Notes under the pieces: model-generated
Told to the model about the DNA's origin: nothing
Databases searched by the model: none
What the model saw: only the letters and a program-made list of their open reading frames with translations
From: Telmatospirillum sp.
GTDB taxonomy: Bacteria; Pseudomonadota; Alphaproteobacteria; Rhodospirillales; Magnetospirillaceae
Direction: 5' to 3'
NCBI GenBank assembly: GCA_031291415.1
Contig: JARLJB010000237.1
Location: 124,001 to 188,000, forward strand
DNA length: 64,000 bases
Shown here: piece by piece, positions 19,006-28,831 of the stretch
Position numbering within the stretch: the stretch's first letter is position 1
How the letters are laid out: each line of letters starts with the position of its first letter
Position numbers and translations under genes: made by a program

Positions 19006-20136
19006 TCACCTCGCCCCGGCGTTCGACCGTCCGGCCGAGGTTTGCAAGATCCAGTGGTCGGAGGCCCAGCTGAGCGCCAGGCCGTTCTGCGCGAACACCT
19101 GTTCCAGTTGCGGCTGTTCCCCGACGTAATGCAGCACCAGAGCGGCCTCGCTGCGCGAAATCGCCGCCACCTCATAACTGCGGACCGGCGTCGAGCGGGT
19201 CAGTCGATCACGCACCGCCAGCCAATCCTCGAAGCCGGAGATCGGCACCATCACGGCCAGCGACGCCTGGTGGTCGAACTGCAAAAGATTGCCGCCTTTC
19301 CAGTTGTCGTTGGCCGTCTTGGCAACATCCTCGACCGCCCGGCGCAAGACCATGTCAAGAGTCTCCCCGGCCTGCCCATCGTAGCTGCGTGTCCCCGCCA
19401 GGCCACCGCCGATCGGACCGGTTCCCGTCAGCACGACGTCAACTTTCACTTTGCCGCCATCGAGGCGCTGTTGGGTCGCCACCGCCACCAGCACGTCCTG
19501 GGTGTTGAATCGTTGCGCCACGGCGGCCAACACTTCCGGTCCGGCCGATGCCGCCTGCTGCGCCGTCGTCACGCCGTCAAGCTGTTCGGCGGTCGGCACA
19601 ATCATCGGAACGATTCCCTGAGCAGCCCCACCACGCCAAGCCTCTCGCCAGGGATTCGCAGGCTCGCTGAGCTGAGGTGTGCCATCGGCCTGGAAAACCG
19701 GCAAAACCGCCACCGGCCGCCCACGCCACTCGGCATAAGCGATATTGGCGCCGCGCAGCAGGCGACGGATCGCATCGGGTTTGAAACGAACCGACAAGGT
19801 CGCCAGATAGCGGACCGTGGACCGCTTTTCGTGATCGATGCCGACATCGAGCACGGCGTTGTCGATGTCACTTCCCGAAAGCTTTGGCAGGCGCGACCAA
19901 TCGGCTGGAGCGGTCAAGCGCTGCAGCAAAAGGTCGAGAGCCTGACGCTGACCGTCGGCAAGCGCGCGGTCGCGCGCGACACTCACGTTGTCGGCCGAGA
20001 TATCGACCTGGACGTTGCGCACCGTGAAGGGATCGACCGACTGGGCGAAAAGCGGGCCGGGAAGAAAAACGGCAAGAGCGGCGAAAAGGACAAGGAAAAA
20101 GGATCCTGGCCGCGTCATCCTGCGGGCTTGAAACAT
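19006..20136 (-). CDS. DUF2066-family exported protein
   Basis: 376 residues. An N-terminal signal peptide (SFFLVLFAALAVFLPGPLFA, cleavage near AQS at about 32) directs it to the periplasm. The body matches DUF2066: FTVRNVQVDISADNVSVARD, DGQRQALDLLLQRL, YLATLSVRFKPDAIRRLLRG, a WRGRPVAVLPVF stretch, and a C-terminal beta region ending DHWILQ. Function unknown in the family. It is co-directional with perM after an 89-base gap. A second Met at residue 7 is possible but has poor ribosome-site spacing. Confidence 0.8.
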   Translation of the reverse strand: MFQARRMTRPGSFFLVLFAALAVFLPGPLFAQSVDPFTVRNVQVDISADNVSVARDRALADGQRQALDLLLQRLTAPADWSRLPKLSGSDIDNAVLDVGIDHEKRSTVRYLATLSVRFKPDAIRRLLRGANIAYAEWRGRPVAVLPVFQADGTPQLSEPANPWREAWRGGAAQGIVPMIVPTAEQLDGVTTAQQAASAGPEVLAAVAQRFNTQDVLVAVATQQRLDGGKVKVDVVLTGTGPIGGGLAGTRSYDGQAGETLDMVLRRAVEDVAKTANDNWKGGNLLQFDHQASLAVMVPISGFEDWLAVRDRLTRSTPVRSYEVAAISRSEAALVLHYVGEQPQLEQVFAQNGLALSWASDHWILQTSAGRSNAGAR

Positions 20137-20260
20137 GAAGAACCGTCTCGAATCAGGTCTGTTGCGAGTGACTGCATCGCTCTTCGTACCATATCACGAT
20201 CGGCACCGGCGAGAAGCCATTACAGCAGAGGGCACGCGATGACGGCGCCCCACATCGGTT

Positions 20261-22153
20261 TCAGATATAACGTCCCGCCCGCAGGAAAGCGATGACCTGA
20301 TCAGCCGCCTGTTCCGCCGAAAAGGTCATCGTATCGAGGACAAGATCCGCTTTCTCGGGAGGTTCATAGGGCGAATCAACCCCGGTGAAACCGGCCAGAT
20401 CGCCGGCATGGGCGCGACGATAATGCCCTTTGGGGTCGCGCCGCTCGCACTCGGTCAGCGGAGTGGCCACATGGATTTCGACGAATTCGTCAGGACCAAG
20501 ACTGGCGCGAACCATGTCACGGTCCCGGCGAAAGGGCGAAATCAACGCGACGAGAACGATCAGACCGGCGTCGACGAACAGCTTGGCGACCTCGGCCGTA
20601 CGGCGCATGTTTTCGCGACGGTCGTCGTCGCCAAATCCCAGGTCGTGGTTAAGGCCGTGACGCAAATTGTCGCCGTCCAGCAGATAGCAATGACGGCCCA
20701 CCGCAAACAACCGCTTATCGACCAGATTGGCGATGGTCGACTTGCCGGCGCCGCTCAAGCCGGTAAACCACAGGACACAAGGCCGTTGAGCTTTGAGGCG
20801 GGCCCGCACCGACTTGGTGATCTCGATCTGCTGCCAGGGCAAATCGGCAGCGCGACGAAGAGCGCGATCGATCATGCCAGCTGCGGCCGTGCGGTGGCTG
20901 AACCGGTCGATCAGAATGAAACCGCCCATCTCCCGGCTGTCGCGGTAGACGTCACAAACCAATGGCTGGTCGAGGGACAGCTGTGCGCAACCGATATCGT
21001 TCAAAGCGAGGGTGGTCGCGTCAAGCTGTTCGAGACTGTCGATATCGATCCGATGATCGAGGGCGCTGATCGTCGCTCCGACGTCACGCGTGCCGCATCG
21101 CATCAGATAGGACGAGCCCGGCATCATCGGCTGTTCATCGAGCCATAGAAGATGTGCCGAGAGTCTCGTGGCGACCAGGGGCACGCCGGAGGCAAGGACG
21201 TCGCCCCGTCCGACATCGATCTCGTCGGCCAACAAGACGGTGATCGACTGTCCCGCCTGCACGCGGGGACTTTTGCCGGCCGCCGTCAGCAGAGCTGCGA
21301 CCCGGCTTTTCTGGCCGGACGGATAAACGGTAACGGGATCGCCGACGGCGATGGATCCACCGGCAACCCGCCCGCAATAGCCACGGAACCCGTCATGCGA
21401 CCGGTTGACCCATTGCACCGGCAGTCGAAACGGCCGATCGATCCGATCGCCCGAGACTTCAACTGTCTCAAGATGGTCCATGATCGTCGGTCCGTCGTAC
21501 CAGGGCATCCGCTGGCTGACGCTGAAGATATTGTCGCCACCGGCCGCCGAAACCGGCACGCACGTCACATGGTCAATTCCCAAACGCCGGGCCAGACTGG
21601 AAAATTCCGTGACAATGGCGGCAAACCGTTCGGCGTCGAAGGCGACAAGATCCATCTTGTTGACCGCCAGCAACACATGCCTGATCCCGAATAGTCCGAG
21701 AATGTTGGTGTGCCGACGCGTTTGAGTGACAACCCCCTTGCGGGCGTCGACGAGCACGACGGCCAGATCAGCCGTCGATGCGCCAGTCGCCATATTGCGG
21801 GTATATTGCTCATGACCGGGTGTATCGGCGACAATGAAACGCCGCCGTTCGGTGGCGAAGAAGCGGTAGGCGACGTCAATGGTAATGCCTTGTTCGCGCT
21901 CGGCCTGCAATCCGTCGAGCAACAAGGCAAAATCGAAGTCGTCGCCGGTCGTCCCATAAGCCCGGCTGTCCGACTGCAGTCGCTGTAACTGGTCGTCGAG
22001 CAACATCTGCGAATCGTAAAGAAGACGGCCGATCAGCGTGCTTTTTCCGTCATCGACGCTGCCGCAGGTCATGAACCGCAAGGCCGGCTTGCTTCCCTGC
22101 CGACGCAGAAGGGCGTCGAGTTGTCCTCCCGTCGCGGAGTCGGGCTGCACCAT
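20261..22153 (-). CDS. cysNC: Bifunctional sulfate adenylyltransferase subunit 1 / adenylylsulfate kinase
   Basis: 630 residues. The N-terminal EF-Tu-like GTPase (CysN) has GSVDDGKSTLIGRLL at about 31-45, DTPGHEQYTRNMATGAS, and NKMDLV. Beta-barrel domains follow. The C-terminal APS kinase (CysC) runs from about 450, with the P-loop GLSGAGKSTIAN, DGDNLRHGLN and FTGVDSPYEPP. With CysD it makes APS from sulfate and ATP, then phosphorylates it to PAPS, the sulfuryl donor. The fusion is the NodQ type. It overlaps cysD by one base (TGATG) and is the last gene of the sulfotransferase-chemoreceptor-cysD-cysNC unit. Confidence 0.95.
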   Translation of the reverse strand: MVQPDSATGGQLDALLRRQGSKPALRFMTCGSVDDGKSTLIGRLLYDSQMLLDDQLQRLQSDSRAYGTTGDDFDFALLLDGLQAEREQGITIDVAYRFFATERRRFIVADTPGHEQYTRNMATGASTADLAVVLVDARKGVVTQTRRHTNILGLFGIRHVLLAVNKMDLVAFDAERFAAIVTEFSSLARRLGIDHVTCVPVSAAGGDNIFSVSQRMPWYDGPTIMDHLETVEVSGDRIDRPFRLPVQWVNRSHDGFRGYCGRVAGGSIAVGDPVTVYPSGQKSRVAALLTAAGKSPRVQAGQSITVLLADEIDVGRGDVLASGVPLVATRLSAHLLWLDEQPMMPGSSYLMRCGTRDVGATISALDHRIDIDSLEQLDATTLALNDIGCAQLSLDQPLVCDVYRDSREMGGFILIDRFSHRTAAAGMIDRALRRAADLPWQQIEITKSVRARLKAQRPCVLWFTGLSGAGKSTIANLVDKRLFAVGRHCYLLDGDNLRHGLNHDLGFGDDDRRENMRRTAEVAKLFVDAGLIVLVALISPFRRDRDMVRASLGPDEFVEIHVATPLTECERRDPKGHYRRAHAGDLAGFTGVDSPYEPPEKADLVLDTMTFSAEQAADQVIAFLRAGRYI

Positions 22154-23154
22154 CAGAAGTATCCCTCTTCCTTCTTTTTTTCCATCGAGGCCGACTTTTC
22201 GCCATCGATCAGGCGGCCCCGACGCTCGGAACTGCGTGACGACAGCGTTTCAACGATGATCTCCGGCAAACTGGCCGCCGACGAGAGAACCGCCCCGGTC
22301 AGAGGATAGCATCCCAAGGTACGGAACCGCACGGAACGTCTGCACACCGTTTCGCCCGGCCGCAGTGTCAGCCGCTCATCATCAACCATGATCAGCTGCC
22401 CGTCCCGCTCGACCACGGGACGTTCGGCGGCCAAATAGAGTGGCACGATCGGTATGTTTTCCAAATATATGTAATGCCAGACGTCGGCCTCGGTCCAATT
22501 GGAAAGCGGAAAGACCCGCATGCTTTCCCCCGGGCTTAACAGTGTATTGAAAAGGTTCCAGAGTTCCGGGCGCTGGTGCCGAGGATCCCAACGATGCAGG
22601 GCGCTACGATGGGAAAAGATTCGCTCCTTGGCGCGCGACATCTCCTCGTCACGACGCGCCCCGCCAATCGCCGCGTCGAATCCATGGACGCCGATCGCCT
22701 GCTTCAACGCCTCAGTCTTCATCACGTCAGTATGCAGCGCGGGATTCAGACTGGGATCGATTTGCAGGTTCATTCCCTCGCGATTGACATGGACGATGAG
22801 GTCGACTCCCAGCTCACGAACTCTCTGATCGCGAAAAGCGATCATTTCGCGGAACTTCCATCCGGTGTCGACGTGCAGCAGAGGAAATGGAAGTCGGCCG
22901 GGATGGAATGCCTTCATCGCCAGGTGCAGCAAAACCGAAGAATCCTTGCCGATCGAATAGAGCAACACCGGTTTGGCGAACAAGGCTGCCACTTCGCGCA
23001 ACAAAAAAATGCTTTCGTCCTCAAGATGCCGGAGATGCGCGGTGATTGGCGCCCCCGAGGCGGCATGGCGCCAGTCGCCCTGCGCGGAACGACACGAGGG
23101 CGTATTGGCGCCGGCCTCGGGCGAGGCAATCTCCAACGGCTGACTCTCAACCAT
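22153..23154 (-). CDS. cysD: Sulfate adenylyltransferase subunit 2
   Basis: 333 residues, about 30 longer than E. coli CysD because of an N-terminal extension (residues 1-35) without motifs. The PP-loop-like nucleotide site is [17 protein letters not shown] at about 65-81. [18 protein letters not shown] and [19 protein letters not shown] follow, with the Gly/Arg-rich C-terminus typical of the family ([16 protein letters not shown]). It transfers AMP to sulfate with CysN. It lies 17 bases after the chemoreceptor gene on the same strand. No cysH or cysI is nearby, so the product may serve sulfation more than sulfur reduction. Confidence 0.95.
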   Translation of the reverse strand: MVESQPLEIASPEAGANTPSCRSAQGDWRHAASGAPITAHLRHLEDESIFLLREVAALFAKPVLLYSIGKDSSVLLHLAMKAFHPGRLPFPLLHVDTGWKFREMIAFRDQRVRELGVDLIVHVNREGMNLQIDPSLNPALHTDVMKTEALKQAIGVHGFDAAIGGARRDEEMSRAKERIFSHRSALHRWDPRHQRPELWNLFNTLLSPGESMRVFPLSNWTEADVWHYIYLENIPIVPLYLAAERPVVERDGQLIMVDDERLTLRPGETVCRRSVRFRTLGCYPLTGAVLSSAASLPEIIVETLSSRSSERRGRLIDGEKSASMEKKKEEGYF

Positions 23155-23171
23155 TCGGTGTTCTCCCGATT

Positions 23172-24857
23172 TCAGGCGTGACGGATCTTTTCGAAGAAGC
23201 TCGCCATTTCGCTGTCGAGCGACGCCGCTTCCTGCCGCAAACCATCGGACGCGCCCCGCAATGCGCCGGCCGCACCGCTGGTCGTCAGTGCTGCCTCGGC
23301 GACTCCGGCGATATGCGAGGACACGGTTCTCGTCCGTTCGGCGGCAAGGCTGATGTTGCGGGCGATCTCCTGGGTCGTGGCTCCTTGTTCTTCCATCGCC
23401 GCCGCGATGCCAGCCGAAATGTTGCGCATGTCGTCGACTGTCCGACTGATTTCGGCAATCGCCGCGCAGGCCTTTGCCGTCTCCGTCTGAATACTGGCAA
23501 CCTGCGTTTGGATTTCCTCGGTCGCCTTGGTAGTCTGGTTGGCCAGGGTCTTGACCTCGCTGGCCACCACGGCGAATCCCTTGCCGGCATCTCCGGCCCG
23601 GGCCGCCTCGATCGTGGCGTTCAATGCCAGCAGATTGGTCTGCGACGCGATGTCCTGAATCACCGTGACGATCGTGCCGATTCTCTGCGCGGCCTCGGTC
23701 AACCCCGTCATGGTGACGCTGGTTTGGTCTGCCTGCCCGACAGCCCGTTCGGCAACATCGGTCGACTGGGAGACCTGATGATTCACCTCGCGCACCGCTG
23801 CCGACAATTCTTCAGCCGCCCCGGCAATAGTTTGGACATTCCCGGTGGTGTCATTGGCAGCGTCGTTCACGGCAACGACCCTGGTCTGGCTCTTGGCGGC
23901 CATGTCCGAAAGACCGATCGCATGCTCTTGAACCTCGCTGGCGGCCGTGACAACGGCTGATATCACCCGCGCCGAGCGTGTGTTGAAGTCAGCGATAAGC
24001 CGTTCCACGGCGTCCTGACGACGAAGTTTTTCCTCTTGCTCGGCCAATTGCGCCGCGGCCAGTTCTTCGGCCTTACGACGATTGACCTTAAAGATGTCGA
24101 GAGCGCGGGCCAAGCGTCCCAATTCGTGGCGGTCTTCGAGATAGGGCACGTCGATCGCCAGGTCGCCATCGGCCAGACGACTCATCCGGTCGGTGATGGT
24201 CGTCAAGGGTTGGCTGATGGACCGGGAAATCAGGTATGACACGGCAAAGGCCACCACGAGCACGACCAGGGCGAGCGCGCCGTAAAGCAAAGCGCTTTGC
24301 AGATACAATGCATCGACGTCGTCGATATAAATCCCGGTGCAGATGGCCCATTGCCAGGGCTCGTACCCCATGGCATAGGCCATCTTCGGTGTGGCCCCCT
24401 CACCGCCGCTCCCCCCCGTACGCGTTTGACGATAATAGATGATGTCGCCGCCGCGTTTGGCCGCCTCGATCTGCATCTTCACCGTCGGCTTGCCATCGGA
24501 ATCAACGGTATCGATACGGTTCTTGCCCTCCAACTCGCGGTTAAGCTGAAGCATGGTCGTGCCGTCGTAGGATTGGATGAAAAAATAGATATTGTCGCCG
24601 AAACGCAGGCGCCACAGTTCGTCGCGGGCTCCCTTCTGCGCCTGGTCGCGCGTCAATTGTCCCGAAACTTCCTTGTCGTGCCAGACGTCGACGACACCAC
24701 GGGCAACCTGCACGAGATCTCTGATTTCCTCGCGACGGTCACTCAGCAGGCTGTCGCGCAGTCCCGAGAGACCGAACCAGACGGTCACCGCCAATGCCAC
24801 CATCAACAACGGCAAGAACAGCATCAGCCGCCGCGAAATCGCCATCCGTGTCATCAT
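23172..24857 (-). CDS. Methyl-accepting chemotaxis protein with single Cache domain
   Basis: 561 residues. TM1 lies at about 9-30 ([20 protein letters not shown]). A periplasmic Cache_2-type sensor follows at about 33-185 ([40 protein letters not shown]). TM2 is at about 189-212. HAMP is at about 212-265 ([20 protein letters not shown]). A coiled-coil signalling domain carries the conserved tip [20 protein letters not shown]. Cache_2 sensors usually bind small organic acids or similar ligands. The gene sits 12 bases after a sulfotransferase gene and 17 bases before cysD, an unusual place for a chemoreceptor. Confidence 0.93.
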   Translation of the reverse strand: MMTRMAISRRLMLFLPLLMVALAVTVWFGLSGLRDSLLSDRREEIRDLVQVARGVVDVWHDKEVSGQLTRDQAQKGARDELWRLRFGDNIYFFIQSYDGTTMLQLNRELEGKNRIDTVDSDGKPTVKMQIEAAKRGGDIIYYRQTRTGGSGGEGATPKMAYAMGYEPWQWAICTGIYIDDVDALYLQSALLYGALALVVLVVAFAVSYLISRSISQPLTTITDRMSRLADGDLAIDVPYLEDRHELGRLARALDIFKVNRRKAEELAAAQLAEQEEKLRRQDAVERLIADFNTRSARVISAVVTAASEVQEHAIGLSDMAAKSQTRVVAVNDAANDTTGNVQTIAGAAEELSAAVREVNHQVSQSTDVAERAVGQADQTSVTMTGLTEAAQRIGTIVTVIQDIASQTNLLALNATIEAARAGDAGKGFAVVASEVKTLANQTTKATEEIQTQVASIQTETAKACAAIAEISRTVDDMRNISAGIAAAMEEQGATTQEIARNISLAAERTRTVSSHIAGVAEAALTTSGAAGALRGASDGLRQEAASLDSEMASFFEKIRHA

Positions 24858-24869
24858 GAAGCACCTCAG

Positions 24870-25913
24870 TCAAATGTCGGATCCGCGAAACGCGGTGGGA
24901 AACAGCCGATAATCTGCGGAAAGAAGCCGGTCGGCCGTTCGTTGATCCAAAGTCAGATCGGCGACGCAAGCGCGCACCGAATCCCAATAGGTTTCCAAGA
25001 CGCCACAGCGCTCCAGAACGTCCAAAGCATCAGCATCCAGCGTCGCATCCCCGCGACCGTGAAAGCGATAAGCGGTGTCGGCGCCATGCAATCCGGGCAC
25101 GGAGTAAGCGGCCGGCTCGTCGGGATAGATCACTTTGGCGTCATCGCTATCGAGATCGCCCAATCCCTTCCAGTTGGTAACCGCATCCTCATGAAACCGT
25201 TGAGCGAGACCGAGGCGTCGAAACAACGCGCCTGCCGCCGTCACGGCATCGCGGCTGGCTTCGTAGACGTAGTGGGTGACCGGGATGCCTTGGCGCCGTG
25301 CATAAGCGGCGACCCGAATGACGTTGAGAGACGCGAGAACATGGTGGTGCAGCAACCTCTCCCGTGGGACCCGATCGGACCATTTGGCATACCAGGACGA
25401 CAGACAGTCGACGGGATGGCGGTCGAGCAGAACGAGATGGAGCTTATCGACCGGGTAGCCGGCCTCTACCAGCATCCGCAACGGGATATAGAGGCACTCG
25501 GCCAGCACATAGGGGCCGGCCACCTCCTTGCTGAACAGGCAGGGTTCCGCCGCCGCGGCCGGCAGATGCCAAAGCGGCGCCCGGCTGCCGCTCAGGCGGT
25601 GGCGCAGCAGCGCCTTGATCGGTTGGTAATAGGACGGCAGACCGGCCAATCCGAAGAGATTGTTCAATGCCGTCGAACCGACGCGCGCCTTGCCCCAGCC
25701 ACAATAGAGGACGGGAAAATCACCGGCATCGCGACATCGGAAAGCCGCCGCCAGATCATCGACCACTTCCTGGTGGACGGCTGACATCGTCAACTGACGG
25801 GTCTGGTATTTTCCGTCAGGAGCTAACACAAGGCTTTCCAACGTTGGCGAATCCTCGCGGATCAGGTCCGCCAAAGCGTCGAGATCATTCAGCCCGGCCG
25901 CAACCTCTGCCAT
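24870..25913 (-). CDS. Sulfotransferase-like protein
   Basis: 347 residues. A PAPS 5'-phosphosulfate loop candidate is CGWGKARVGSTALNNLFG at about 70-88. A 3'-phosphate motif candidate is LLDRHPVDCLSSWYAKW at about 165, including the Arg and Ser expected there. No signal peptide or membrane segment is seen, so it is probably cytoplasmic. PAPS would come from CysD and CysNC encoded downstream in the same run. It heads the operon with GAGG 5 bases before the ATG. The acceptor (polysaccharide, lipid or protein) is unknown; overall similarity to NodH is only at motif level. Confidence 0.72.
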   Translation of the reverse strand: MAEVAAGLNDLDALADLIREDSPTLESLVLAPDGKYQTRQLTMSAVHQEVVDDLAAAFRCRDAGDFPVLYCGWGKARVGSTALNNLFGLAGLPSYYQPIKALLRHRLSGSRAPLWHLPAAAAEPCLFSKEVAGPYVLAECLYIPLRMLVEAGYPVDKLHLVLLDRHPVDCLSSWYAKWSDRVPRERLLHHHVLASLNVIRVAAYARRQGIPVTHYVYEASRDAVTAAGALFRRLGLAQRFHEDAVTNWKGLGDLDSDDAKVIYPDEPAAYSVPGLHGADTAYRFHGRGDATLDADALDVLERCGVLETYWDSVRACVADLTLDQRTADRLLSADYRLFPTAFRGSDI

Positions 25914-26342
25914 GTCAACCTCATATTGATGTGACTTAAGATAGAAAATTAATAGATATATTTCGTCTTATGAGGTTAACACGGAATGCGAACAATAGCC
26001 CATCTATCCACACGTTGTAGGTGTTGGCATTCCGTCGCTCTTGGGGCTTGGAGCGCGATGCGTCTATACCAGCTCCTCGGCCCTGCACGCGTCTCCTTGG
26101 TGCATGGCCGCGGCCTCGATGGCCGCTGGACTATTTTGTCCGTCGGCCCGGCACGCGCGGGGAGCACCATGGCAGATCCCGCCAGGTCCCATCGATATCT
26201 TGGTTGCGATGCATGCGAAAGATCGTCAGATCGAGCATTGAAAACCGTCCTGGATCAAGTATCTTCGCCCCACTGTCAGCAAAGCTATCATTCCCTGCGC
26301 CGATGCCCGGTCGCCCGACGCAGCCATTCCGGGGAGGACGCC
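25914..26342. other. 429-base gap with no convincing gene
   Basis: Divergent spacer between the sulfotransferase operon and purM. The first 70 bases are AT-rich, with possible minus-strand -10-like elements. An inverted repeat ACGGAATGC (25980-25988) / GCATTCCGT (26028-26036) encloses about 40 bases. Near 26006 there is CTATCCACA, one base from a DnaA box. An in-frame extension of purM would cover 25986-26342 but its translation is Cys/Arg/Ser-rich and unlike PurM, so it is read as non-coding. Confidence 0.6.
26331..26338 (+). promoter_or_regulatory. Strong ribosome-binding site defining an ATT start for purM
   Basis: GGGGAGGA, with GGAGG 5 bases before ATT at 26343. It sits exactly where the conserved PurM N-terminus begins, and no ATG, GTG or TTG is in frame at the right place. 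Confidence 0.6.
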
Positions 26343-27425
26343 ATTAGCGACCCGAAGAACCACGAAAGCCTTACCTACCGGGACGCCGGTGTCGACATTG
26401 ACGCGGGCGGAGCTCTGGTCGAGGCGATCAAGCCACTTGCCAAATCAACGGCCCGCTCGGGCGGTTCCGCCGGTCTCGGCGGTTTTGGCGCTCTGTTCGA
26501 CCCTCGCCAAGCGGGATTTACCGACCCCGTCCTGGTCGCCACCACTGATGGCGTCGGCACAAAACTGAAGGTTGCTATCGACGCCGATCGGCATGATACG
26601 GTCGGCATCGATCTCGTCGCCATGTGCGTCAACGACCTCGTGGTGCAAGGGGCGGAGCCGCTATTCTTCCTCGACTACTTCGCCACCGGCAAACTCGACG
26701 TCAGCGCCGGCCAGCGGATCATCGCGGGTATTGCCGAGGGCTGCCGGCAGGCCGGTTGCGCTCTGATCGGTGGTGAAACGGCGGAAATGCCCGGCATGTA
26801 TGCCAAGGGCGACTATGACCTCGCCGGCTTTGCCGTCGGTGCCGCCGAACGGGGAAGCCTGATCGATGGTTCTAAGGTTGTCCCGGGCGATGTCATCCTT
26901 GGTATCGCGTCCACGGGCGTGCACTCGAATGGCTATTCGCTGGTCCGCAAAGTCGTCGAGCGATCCGGCCTCGATTACTCCGATCCAGCACCTTTCGCCG
27001 CAGGACAGAGCCTCGGCGAAGCCTTGCTGACACCGACGCGTATCTATGTGAAAAGCTGCCTTGCTGCGATCAAGGCCGGCAAGATCAAGGCATTGGCCCA
27101 TATCACCGGCGGCGGTCTGGTCGAAAATGTGCCGCGCGTTCTTCCGGATGGAACCAAAGCCCTCTTCGACGCCACGGCATGGCCGCTGCCGCCGGTCTTC
27201 GCCTGGCTGAAGAAAGAAGCCAAGATCGACGCCGTCGAAATGAGCCGGACCTTCAACTGCGGGATTGGCATGGTTGCCGTCGTGGCAGCTGAAGACGTCG
27301 CCGATGCTATCCGGATTCTGACGGCCGGTGGCGAAACCGTCTATTCTGTCGGCTCGATTAAGGCCCGCTCGGGCGACGAGGCGCAAAGCCTGGTAATCAA
27401 TACGGATCGGGCATGGCAAGACTGA
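26343..27425 (+). CDS. purM: Phosphoribosylformylglycinamidine cyclo-ligase (AIR synthetase)
   Basis: 360 residues if translation starts at ATT (26343); this gives (M)[18 protein letters not shown], which matches the usual PurM N-terminus in position and length. The enzyme closes FGAM to AIR with ATP in purine synthesis. Family motifs are [45 protein letters not shown] and [16 protein letters not shown]. An alternative ATG at 26169 would add 58 residues lacking homology. The gene overlaps purN by 13 bases. Confidence 0.93.
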   Translation: MSDPKNHESLTYRDAGVDIDAGGALVEAIKPLAKSTARSGGSAGLGGFGALFDPRQAGFTDPVLVATTDGVGTKLKVAIDADRHDTVGIDLVAMCVNDLVVQGAEPLFFLDYFATGKLDVSAGQRIIAGIAEGCRQAGCALIGGETAEMPGMYAKGDYDLAGFAVGAAERGSLIDGSKVVPGDVILGIASTGVHSNGYSLVRKVVERSGLDYSDPAPFAAGQSLGEALLTPTRIYVKSCLAAIKAGKIKALAHITGGGLVENVPRVLPDGTKALFDATAWPLPPVFAWLKKEAKIDAVEMSRTFNCGIGMVAVVAAEDVADAIRILTAGGETVYSVGSIKARSGDEAQSLVINTDRAWQD

Positions 27426-28063
27426 GGGTCGCCGTCCTTATTTCCGGCCGAGGCAGCAATCTGCAAGCGCTGCTCGATGCCTGCGGCGAAGGCGGTTTTC
27501 CAGCAGAAATCGTCCTGGTGCTGTCGAATCGGCCTGATGCCGCTGGCTTGGACCGGGCACGCCGGGCCGGCGTTCCCACGCGGATCCTCGACCACAAGGT
27601 ATTCGCCAGCCGCGAGGCCTTCGACGAGGCGATGGACGGATTATTGCGTACCGCCAGCGCCGATCTCGTCTGCCTGGCCGGCTTCATGCGCCTCCTGACT
27701 CCCGGATTCGTGCAGGCCTGGCAAGACAGATTGATCAATATTCATCCGTCCCTGCTCCCCAGTTTCAAGGGCCTGCATACACATCGGCAGGCCCTCGATG
27801 CCGGCGTCACCATCCATGGCTGTACGGTACATTTTGTCACCGCCGATCTCGACGCCGGTCCCATCCTCGTTCAGGCGGCCGTCCCGGTGCATCCCGACGA
27901 CGACGAAGACAGCCTCGCCGCCCGGGTCCTGGAAGCCGAGCATCGGATTTACCCGCTGGCGCTGCGCTGGTTGGGTGAAGGACGAATCAGCACCGAGAAC
28001 AACCGGGTCCGGGTGAGCAACGGCACCGCGGCGATTTACCCATTGATCAATCCGGCGGCTTGA
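27413..28063 (+). CDS. purN: Phosphoribosylglycinamide formyltransferase
   Basis: 216 residues. It transfers formyl from 10-formyl-THF to GAR. Motifs are [17 protein letters not shown] near the N-terminus, the catalytic Asn and His in [20 protein letters not shown], and the following [16 protein letters not shown] with the catalytic Asp. Length is normal. The start lies inside the last codons of purM (13-base overlap), the usual purMN arrangement. A 6-base-pair hairpin GACGGT/ACCGTC lies at about 28091-28105, between it and the convergent Lrp gene. Confidence 0.95.
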   Translation: MARLRVAVLISGRGSNLQALLDACGEGGFPAEIVLVLSNRPDAAGLDRARRAGVPTRILDHKVFASREAFDEAMDGLLRTASADLVCLAGFMRLLTPGFVQAWQDRLINIHPSLLPSFKGLHTHRQALDAGVTIHGCTVHFVTADLDAGPILVQAAVPVHPDDDEDSLAARVLEAEHRIYPLALRWLGEGRISTENNRVRVSNGTAAIYPLINPAA

Positions 28064-28114
28064 CCAATCAGCGGTGCACGGAAGACGTTTGACGGTAGGA
28101 CCGTCAAGACAGCT

Positions 28115-28621
28115 TTAGGATTCGAGATCGGCGGTCACCTCATCGTCGTCCAGTGTGATCGGCACGCCGGGCTGCAGTTTCGAGGTGCGAATCGCCAATG
28201 CCGACTTGACGTGGCTGATATTCGGCGCCGCCGTCAGCTTGGTGGTCAGGAACCTCTGGTAAGAGTCCCAATCCTCAGCGACGACCTTCAACAAAAAGTC
28301 GGTTTCGCCGGCCAGCATGTGACACTCGCGCACCTCAGCCCAACCCTGAACCATCCCCTCAAAGGCTTTAAGATCGGATTCGGCTTGGCTGCTGAGCCCG
28401 ACGTGGGCGAAGACCGTGACGTTGTATCCCAAAGCGACGGAATCAACGTTGGCATGATAACCTTTGATGAAACCAGCTTCCTCCAACGCACGCACGCGAC
28501 GGAGGCAGGGCGGCGCGGAGATTCCCGCCCGACGGGCCAGATCGACGTTGGTCATGCGGCCATCGTTTTGCAGATCGTGCAAAATGTGGCGATCAATGCG
28601 GTCAAGCTTGACCCGCTGCAT
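28115..28621 (-). CDS. Lrp/AsnC-family transcriptional regulator
   Basis: 168 residues. The N-terminal winged HTH (KLDRIDRHILHDLQNDGRMT, DLARRAGISAPPCLRRVRAL) is followed by an RAM ligand-binding domain (VTVFAHVGLSSQAE, AGETDFLLKVVAEDWDSYQR). Such regulators respond to amino acids. It is divergent from the peroxiredoxin gene across 271 bases and convergent with purN. A minus-strand TATAAT lies at 28658-28663, about 40 bases before the start. The target is unknown; the divergent peroxiredoxin promoter is one possibility. Confidence 0.92.
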   Translation of the reverse strand: MQRVKLDRIDRHILHDLQNDGRMTNVDLARRAGISAPPCLRRVRALEEAGFIKGYHANVDSVALGYNVTVFAHVGLSSQAESDLKAFEGMVQGWAEVRECHMLAGETDFLLKVVAEDWDSYQRFLTTKLTAAPNISHVKSALAIRTSKLQPGVPITLDDDEVTADLES

Positions 28622-28809
28622 ATCTTTTATAACTCCAATTTTTTACGCGTTTGAGCAATTATATTACAGAGCCTGTTGCACCCCGCCAAGGCCCCAATCT
28701 CAATCTTTCAACAAACAGGGATCGGCCGGACATAAAAGGACCATGACGGACGGCCATGACGGCTACTGCCATGATATTGAAAGTCATTACATTTCCGCTC
28801 TATCCGATA

Positions 28810-28831
28810 AAGTTTAAAATAATTTAAACTT
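28810..28831. promoter_or_regulatory. Perfect palindrome, candidate operator before the peroxiredoxin gene
   Basis: AAGTTTAAA, four bases (ATAA), TTTAAACTT: 9-base perfect arms. It overlaps the first bases of the proposed -35 hexamer of the downstream promoter, a classic place for a regulator to bind. Which regulator is unknown; the neighbouring Lrp and LysR proteins are candidates. Confidence 0.5.

Noticed and set aside
25986..26342. N-terminal extension of purM in the same open frame, including an ATG at 26169 with a fair ribosome site
   Set aside because: The translation is Cys/Arg/Ser-rich and has no PurM similarity; the normal protein begins at the ATT site with a strong ribosome site.
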